DNA of 32,135 nucleotides from the NCBI GenBank assembly GCA_024689365.1, contig JAILDQ010000048.1, positions 1 to 32,135 of the forward strand. Reading direction: 5' to 3'. Positions within the stretch are counted from its first letter, which is position 1. Each line of letters starts with the position of its first letter. Positions 26,804 through 32,135 of the stretch are shown here, one piece after another. The stretch comes from Treponema sp. GTDB taxonomy: Bacteria > Spirochaetota > Spirochaetia > Treponematales > Treponemataceae. The notes beneath the pieces were generated by a model that saw only the letters and a list, made by a program, of their open reading frames with translations, was not told the origin of the DNA and did no database searches. The position numbers and the translations under genes were made by a program.

Positions 26804-26837
26804 AGGGCTGGCTGATTTTGGACAGTCCCTTTTTTTC
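26804..26837 (+). terminator. Probable Rho-independent terminator downstream of lepB
   Basis: AGGGCTG / CAGTCCCT imperfect stem (one bulge) followed by a T tract. Confidence 0.55.
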
Positions 26838-26846
26838 TTTCTTATA

Positions 26847-26875
26847 TTGAAATAAATTGCGCGTTTCGTTATAAT
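26847..26875 (+). promoter_or_regulatory. Consensus-like sigma-70 promoter for secA (TTGAAA-N17-TATAAT)
   Basis: TTGAAA 26847-26852, 17-nt spacer, TATAAT 26870-26875, ending 9 nt before ATG 26885. Confidence 0.7.
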
Positions 26876-26884
26876 AATCTAATT

Positions 26885-29686
26885 ATGATAGTAGATAAAA
26901 TTTTAACCGCGATTTTCGGTTCAGCCAATGACCGCGAAGTAAAAAAACTAAGGCCGATTGTGGCCCAAATCAACGCCCGTGAAGAATGGGCGGCCTCACT
27001 TAAAGACGAAGACTTTGCAAAGCAAACAAAAATATTCAAGGAAGCCCTTGCAAGCGGAAAAACGCTCGACGACATTTTGGTCGACGCTTTTGCCTTGGCC
27101 CGCGAAGCCGCCAAGCGCGTTTTGGGCGAGCGTCCCTACGACGTTCAGCTTATGGGAGCCTTGGTCCTTCATTCCGGAAGAATCACTGAAATGAAAACCG
27201 GCGAAGGAAAAACCTTGATGTGCGTCGCGGCGGTTTACCTTAACTCTCTTAGCGGAAAGGGCGTTCACATCGTAACTGTAAACGACTACCTTGCCGAACG
27301 CGACGCCGCTTGGATGCGTCCTGTTTACGGCTTGTTGGGACAAACTGTTGGAACCATTCTTTCAAACATGGACAACGACGCCCGCCGCGCGGCTTACGCT
27401 TGCGACATCACTTACGGAACCAACAATGAATTTGGCTTTGACTACTTGCGCGACAATATGTGCGTTGAGCTTGAGACAAAAGTTCAGCGCGGCTTTAACT
27501 TTTGCGTAGTCGACGAAATCGACTCAATCTTGATTGACGAAGCCAGAACTCCTCTTATCATCAGCGGAGCGGGCGAGGACGACACCTACAAGTATCACGA
27601 GGTTGACAAGTACATCGGCGAACTTACGGAAGTGGCCAAAGACCCCAAGACTGACGATTACCCAGACGAAGTTCAAATGACTCCGGAAGAAAGGGCCGCC
27701 TTGCAGGGCGACTACAAGCTTGACGAAAAGTCAAAGCATGTTTCCTTTACCGACAAGGGCATGAACCATATTGACGCGATTTTGCATCAGCACAATTTGA
27801 TTCCGGCGGGAACTACAGTTTTTGACTCTGAGAATTTTGAGTTCATCCATTATTTTACGCAAGCCCTTCGCGCCCACAAACTCTATCATCCTGAAGTCGA
27901 TTACTTGGTAAAAGACGGACAGGTTCAAATCGTAGACGAATTCACCGGCCGCGTTTTGGAAGGAAGACGCTACGGAGACGGCTTGCACCAAGCCATTGAG
28001 GCCAAAGAGCATCTTAAGATTGCCCAGCGAAACCGCACTATGGCCACAATCACATTCCAGAACTTTTTTAGAATGTACACAAAGCTTTCGGGAATGACCG
28101 GAACCGCGGCCACCGAAGCGATAGAGTTCAACAAGATTTACAAGCTTGACGTTGTTGCGATTCCCACAAACAAGCCAGTCGCCAGAAAAGACGAAAACGA
28201 CGAGGTTTATTTGAACGAAAGCGACAAGTGGGAGGCCATGTGCAAGGAAATCCAAGAGGCGCACAACAAGGGCCAGCCTGTTTTGGTCGGAACGATTTCT
28301 GTAGAAAAGTCTGAGCGCCTCAGCGCCCTTCTTATGAAAAAGGGAATTCGCCACGAGGTTTTGAACGCGAAGAACCACGCGCGCGAAGCCACAATCATCG
28401 CCGAAGCCGGAGCCAAGGGAGCGGTTACAATCGCCACCAACATGGCCGGCCGCGGAACCGACATCAAGCTTGGCGGAAACCCTGAGATGCGCGCCAGAAA
28501 AAGAGCCGGAACCCAGGCAAGCAAGGAGCAATACGAAGAGGCTCTTGCAATTGAAAAAGAACAATGGAAAAAAGACTACGAGGAAGTCAAAAGCCTCGGA
28601 GGCCTTTATGTAATCGGCTCAGAGCGCCATGAAAGCCGCCGCATCGACAACCAGTTGCGCGGACGTTCAGGCCGCCAAGGAGACCCTGGCCGCTCTAAGT
28701 TCTACATCTCAATGGACGACGACTTGATGCGTTTGTTCGGCGGCGAGCGAATGAAGAGCATTATGACCAGAATCGGAATGGAGCCCGGCGAGCCGATTGA
28801 CCATCCGATGCTTAATAAAGGAATTGAGCGCGCCCAGCGAAAAGTGGAAGAGCGCAACTTTGAAATCCGAAAGCACTTGCTTGACTACGACGACGTTCTT
28901 AACGAGCAGCGTTCTGTAGTTTACGAGCAGCGCGACGCGATTTTGTCTGACAATAATTTGAGCGAGCGCGTCTTTAACAACGCCAAGGATTTCTTGACGG
29001 ACTTGTTCGGCCAGTACGGAAGAAAGGGCAACGAAAAGGAAATCGGCGAGCAGGTTAAAAACGTCTTTGGCTTGCAGCTTCCGCCCGAGCGCCTTAACAT
29101 TGAGTCTATTGAAAGCGAGCTTCAAAACGACATAACTCAAAAACAAACTCTTGTCGGAAAAGAAAACTTGAACATGTTCATCCGTTACTTGTACGTTCAG
29201 GTAATCGATAAAAAATGGCTTGACCAATTGGAATTCCTTGAGGCCTTGAGAGAGGCGGTAAGCCTTAGAAGCTACGGCAGCAAGAATCCTTTGACTGAAT
29301 ACAAGATTGACGGCTTCAATCAATTCTACGACACGCTTGACTCTATCAGGCAAACGATAATTTCACGCTTGTTCAAGGCTAGAATTCAGTTGTCCCCCGA
29401 GGCCTTGGCCGAACGCCAGCGCCAGCAGGAAATGGCGAGAATGAACAACTTGAACGCCCGCCACGATGAAACTGGCCAGAACTTTGGCGGTCAAGAGCCT
29501 GCCGCTCGTCCCAGCTCTTTTGACGGAGACGCGGCAAGAAGACAGGCGGCCAACGGCGCCATGCAAAAAAGCAGACAGGGCGCTTCCGTGACTGTTAGAA
29601 GAACGATTCCCAAAGTGGGCCGAAACGATCCTTGCCCTTGCGGAAGCGGAAAAAAGTATAAGAACTGCCATGGAAGGAATGAATAG
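26885..29686 (+). CDS. secA: Preprotein translocase ATPase SecA
   Basis: [81 protein letters not shown]-terminal zinc motif [14 protein letters not shown]. Confidence 0.98.
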   Translation: MIVDKILTAIFGSANDREVKKLRPIVAQINAREEWAASLKDEDFAKQTKIFKEALASGKTLDDILVDAFALAREAAKRVLGERPYDVQLMGALVLHSGRITEMKTGEGKTLMCVAAVYLNSLSGKGVHIVTVNDYLAERDAAWMRPVYGLLGQTVGTILSNMDNDARRAAYACDITYGTNNEFGFDYLRDNMCVELETKVQRGFNFCVVDEIDSILIDEARTPLIISGAGEDDTYKYHEVDKYIGELTEVAKDPKTDDYPDEVQMTPEERAALQGDYKLDEKSKHVSFTDKGMNHIDAILHQHNLIPAGTTVFDSENFEFIHYFTQALRAHKLYHPEVDYLVKDGQVQIVDEFTGRVLEGRRYGDGLHQAIEAKEHLKIAQRNRTMATITFQNFFRMYTKLSGMTGTAATEAIEFNKIYKLDVVAIPTNKPVARKDENDEVYLNESDKWEAMCKEIQEAHNKGQPVLVGTISVEKSERLSALLMKKGIRHEVLNAKNHAREATIIAEAGAKGAVTIATNMAGRGTDIKLGGNPEMRARKRAGTQASKEQYEEALAIEKEQWKKDYEEVKSLGGLYVIGSERHESRRIDNQLRGRSGRQGDPGRSKFYISMDDDLMRLFGGERMKSIMTRIGMEPGEPIDHPMLNKGIERAQRKVEERNFEIRKHLLDYDDVLNEQRSVVYEQRDAILSDNNLSERVFNNAKDFLTDLFGQYGRKGNEKEIGEQVKNVFGLQLPPERLNIESIESELQNDITQKQTLVGKENLNMFIRYLYVQVIDKKWLDQLEFLEALREAVSLRSYGSKNPLTEYKIDGFNQFYDTLDSIRQTIISRLFKARIQLSPEALAERQRQQEMARMNNLNARHDETGQNFGGQEPAARPSSFDGDAARRQAANGAMQKSRQGASVTVRRTIPKVGRNDPCPCGSGKKYKNCHGRNE

Positions 29687-30923
29687 TTTTTCTAACTTGA
29701 AAAAAATCTCTTTCGCGCTTTTGGCCTTTGCCTCAATCTTTCTTGCAAGCCTTTTTGTTTCTTGCAAGAAGGATTCTGTTGTGGCAAGCGTCAAGAGGGA
29801 AGAATTGTTTTCTCTCTCTTACGGCGGCTTTGAGGAAGAGCTGAATATGGCCAGCGGCTTGAACGCAACTGGCTATGTGAACACCGACATCGCGATGCGA
29901 GACGGTTTCTTTTACATTTCCAACGGAGAGTCGCAAAAGATTTTGGGCCTCAACTCTTACGGCGACTTGCTGACCCTTTACCACAATCCCGAGACAAATC
30001 CCGCGCCGCTTTTTGACTCTTCAGATTCAAGAAGGACAAATCTTTCAAAAGACGTGAGCACTAGAAAAACGATAGACTATCCTTTTAACGCTCCGTCTTT
30101 TTTGGCCTTGGATTCAAAGCAAAGAATTTATGTCGCCGAAACCCTCCCCAAAGAACGAAGGGAAAACACTGACAACAAAATATTGTCGCAAGTGGTTTTG
30201 CGTTTCAATTCTTCGGCCTTTGTTGATTACATAGGCCAGCAAGGTGTCGGCGGAACTCCTTTTCCTTTTATCAGAAACATTTTCGTCACCGAAGACGACG
30301 GCCTTGTTGTTGTTTGCGTTGTTTACAATGGCTTTGAAATTTATTGCTACGACTCTGCGGGCCAGCCCTTGCATAATGTCTTGATAAAATATTCGGACGC
30401 ACCTGAATACGGAGAGGCAAAGCCCGGAGTTTCCAGGTTTGCCGAAATCGAAAATGTGATTCCAGACCCTGCCGGCGGCCGTCTTTTTGTCAAGGCTGAC
30501 TATTACGAAACTTCCCTGGATTCTGCAAGCAAGGTTCAAAACGGAATTACAGATCCAGTCAGCGTTATTTTTCCATATGATTTGGGCTCTGGAACTTTTG
30601 GACAGGGAGTGGAGATTCCTTCTTACGAAGAAACCCTTTCAGACGGCTTTGCCAAAGAAACTTACGCTTTGCCTTACGATTTTATAGGCGCGACAAAAAA
30701 CGGCTGCCTATTTTTTATGATTTCGCTTGACACGGGCTGCATGGTTCAAATGCTTGACTTGCAAAGCGGAAAAATTACAAGAAGGCATTTAAAATTTGAC
30801 AACAAGGATCTTGTATACAGTTCTTTCTCTCTAAGCCCAGCCGGAATAATCAGCGCGCTTTTGGCCCAAAAGGATTGCGCAAAAGTCGTATGGTGGCGCA
30901 CCGACACTTTGGTAAGCCAATAG
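29679..30923 (+). CDS. Lipoprotein, possibly beta-propeller/NHL-like
   Basis: Signal peptide with lipobox FVSC ([31 protein letters not shown]); repeated blade-like segments. 8-nt overlap with secA. Confidence 0.72.
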   Translation: MNSFSNLKKISFALLAFASIFLASLFVSCKKDSVVASVKREELFSLSYGGFEEELNMASGLNATGYVNTDIAMRDGFFYISNGESQKILGLNSYGDLLTLYHNPETNPAPLFDSSDSRRTNLSKDVSTRKTIDYPFNAPSFLALDSKQRIYVAETLPKERRENTDNKILSQVVLRFNSSAFVDYIGQQGVGGTPFPFIRNIFVTEDDGLVVVCVVYNGFEIYCYDSAGQPLHNVLIKYSDAPEYGEAKPGVSRFAEIENVIPDPAGGRLFVKADYYETSLDSASKVQNGITDPVSVIFPYDLGSGTFGQGVEIPSYEETLSDGFAKETYALPYDFIGATKNGCLFFMISLDTGCMVQMLDLQSGKITRRHLKFDNKDLVYSSFSLSPAGIISALLAQKDCAKVVWWRTDTLVSQ

Positions 30924-30931
30924 GGGGAGCC

Positions 30932-31534
30932 ATGGCCTTTTATGACAACATCCCGGAAGGCAAGGAAGCCGAAGAGAATGACAGCTCCAATTTGCATTTT
31001 TACTACAACCGCGAAGAGCGAATAAAAAACGCGCCTAAAATCGTTCAGGATTATTACGCCGGAAGAATGACGCCGCCAAAGGGCTTGTTCAAAGTCTTGG
31101 TCGCCACAAAGTTCAACCGCTTAATGCTGCTGACAGTTGCCTTGTGCTTTTTGGTTGTAGTCATTACAAGCATTTTTGGAAACAGGCCTTCATTGGCTAC
31201 AGCGGCGGGCTTTGAGCTTGAGCTTTCGGCATTTTCTTATGATGAAAGCGTTTTCGCGCAAGTGAAGATTCATCCCTTGAAAAAAAACCTGCAGGATAAA
31301 AATTTTCCAATTGACAAATACATTGAAGACGAAGAAAAAGTTTGGGCTAATTTTACTTTTGTTGACGTTGACGGAGAGAATTCCGCAAAAGAGCAAAAGT
31401 CAGGCAAAATTGAAAAAAGCGCTTTTTTTATAAGGACAAACAGTCCTGATTATGATATAATGGAAGTGACAGCGGAAGTTGAAATTCTTGGCGAGAAGGC
31501 GACGCTTGTTTCTAAAGTGAAGCGGAGCCAATGA
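30932..31534 (+). CDS. Single-TM membrane protein of unknown function
   Basis: SD AGGGGGAG; TM LMLLTVALCFLVVVITSIFG after a charged cytoplasmic segment. Confidence 0.75.
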   Translation: MAFYDNIPEGKEAEENDSSNLHFYYNREERIKNAPKIVQDYYAGRMTPPKGLFKVLVATKFNRLMLLTVALCFLVVVITSIFGNRPSLATAAGFELELSAFSYDESVFAQVKIHPLKKNLQDKNFPIDKYIEDEEKVWANFTFVDVDGENSAKEQKSGKIEKSAFFIRTNSPDYDIMEVTAEVEILGEKATLVSKVKRSQ

Positions 31535-31549
31535 CAAAGAGGAGTTTAT

Positions 31550-32011
31550 ATGGCGCAGTTTTATTGCTTGTCTGTAATGCTTAGCTTGTTGTGCGGATTG
31601 ATTTTGATTTATGGCCACGACGATGAGTTGGCGGATGAAGCCTTTGAGGATTCGGCTGGCAAAAAAGCGATTCCTGGCGTTTCAAAAATTCAAGAAGGAA
31701 TTGCCGGCGAAAGCCTTTTTACAAACGAACTTTTTAGGCTTGTTTGCGGAGCCCTTTGCTTTGTGACCGGTCTTGTTGTTTTTTTCGCTCCATACAGAGG
31801 CGTTGCCGTTTTTGGCGATTTGATTCCCGCTTTGGCGTGCCTTTTTGCAGGCGCCGCCGTTTTGCTCGGATATTTTGAGGATAGAAGCGACGACTTCATT
31901 CCGCCCGAGATTTTGGACGTGATTTTGACCAACAATAGGCTTTACATTGGAATCGCGGCCTTGTTTGCCGGAGTCCTTCACTTTGTTTTGCCCGGAGTTC
32001 CTTTGATATGA
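31550..32011 (+). CDS. Multi-TM membrane protein of unknown function
   Basis: SD AGAGGAG; hydrophobic segments LVCGALCFVTGLVVFFAPY, LIPALACLFAGAAVLLGYF, LYIGIAALFAGVLHFVLPG. Confidence 0.75.
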   Translation: MAQFYCLSVMLSLLCGLILIYGHDDELADEAFEDSAGKKAIPGVSKIQEGIAGESLFTNELFRLVCGALCFVTGLVVFFAPYRGVAVFGDLIPALACLFAGAAVLLGYFEDRSDDFIPPEILDVILTNNRLYIGIAALFAGVLHFVLPGVPLI

Positions 32012-32135
32012 AAAAATCCGTCGCCTGCCTTGTTCTTGGAAAAACTTTGCAGACCAAAAATAAAATTTTGATCGCTCACAGAATCCAAAAAGGCCAAATG
32101 GGCGGCCGTTGGGAATTTCCCGGCGGAAAGGTTGA
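32008..32135 (+). CDS. NUDIX/MutT-family hydrolase, N-terminal part (truncated by window edge)
   Basis: MKKSVACLVLGKTLQTKNKILIAHRIQKGQMGGRWEFPGGKV; start of a MutT domain. ATGA overlap with the upstream gene. Confidence 0.85.
   Translation, partial: MKKSVACLVLGKTLQTKNKILIAHRIQKGQMGGRWEFPGGKV

Noticed and set aside
27731-28564. 277-aa minus-strand ORF inside secA
   Set aside because: Antisense to conserved SecA motifs; no family resemblance; likely a codon-bias shadow ORF.
28709-29353. 214-aa minus-strand ORF inside secA
   Set aside because: Antisense shadow of the SecA C-terminal region; no supporting signal.
1-32135. Prophage, transposon, toxin-antitoxin or anti-phage defence island
   Set aside because: No integrase, transposase, terminase, nuclease/helicase defence pairs or inverted-repeat boundaries seen. 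Gene content is mostly housekeeping.

Overview
This is a dense, mostly core-genome segment from a spirochaete, most likely a Treponema (inferred from gene content and protein style, not confirmed by search). About 25 genes are supported. They include trmB (3' end), ligA, an M23 peptidase, a eukaryote-like (type 2) ileS, a UPRTase-like gene, lipoproteins, two tandem DUF115/Maf-like genes, a large acidic repeat protein, an FtsB/DivIC-like protein, a Sua5/TsaC-type gene, a GT8, a PlsC-like acyltransferase, an rlmI-like methyltransferase, miaA, tatD, an orphan HPt, a signal peptidase I with a large insertion, secA, and a truncated NUDIX gene at the right edge. I saw no rRNA, tRNA, CRISPR array, transposon, prophage or recognisable defence cassette. 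Two observations deserve most follow-up. (1) Eight ATG genes have a -10-like hexamer 7-9 nt upstream of the start codon and no convincing Shine-Dalgarno, which suggests systematic leaderless transcription. (2) A tightly packed five-gene minus-strand cluster (17462 to 9318) encodes an acidic repeat protein, an unknown protein, two DUF115/Maf-like proteins and a membrane protein with a degenerate GGDEF-like domain; it is the best candidate for an uncharacterised functional module. No finding here is proof of a novel system.
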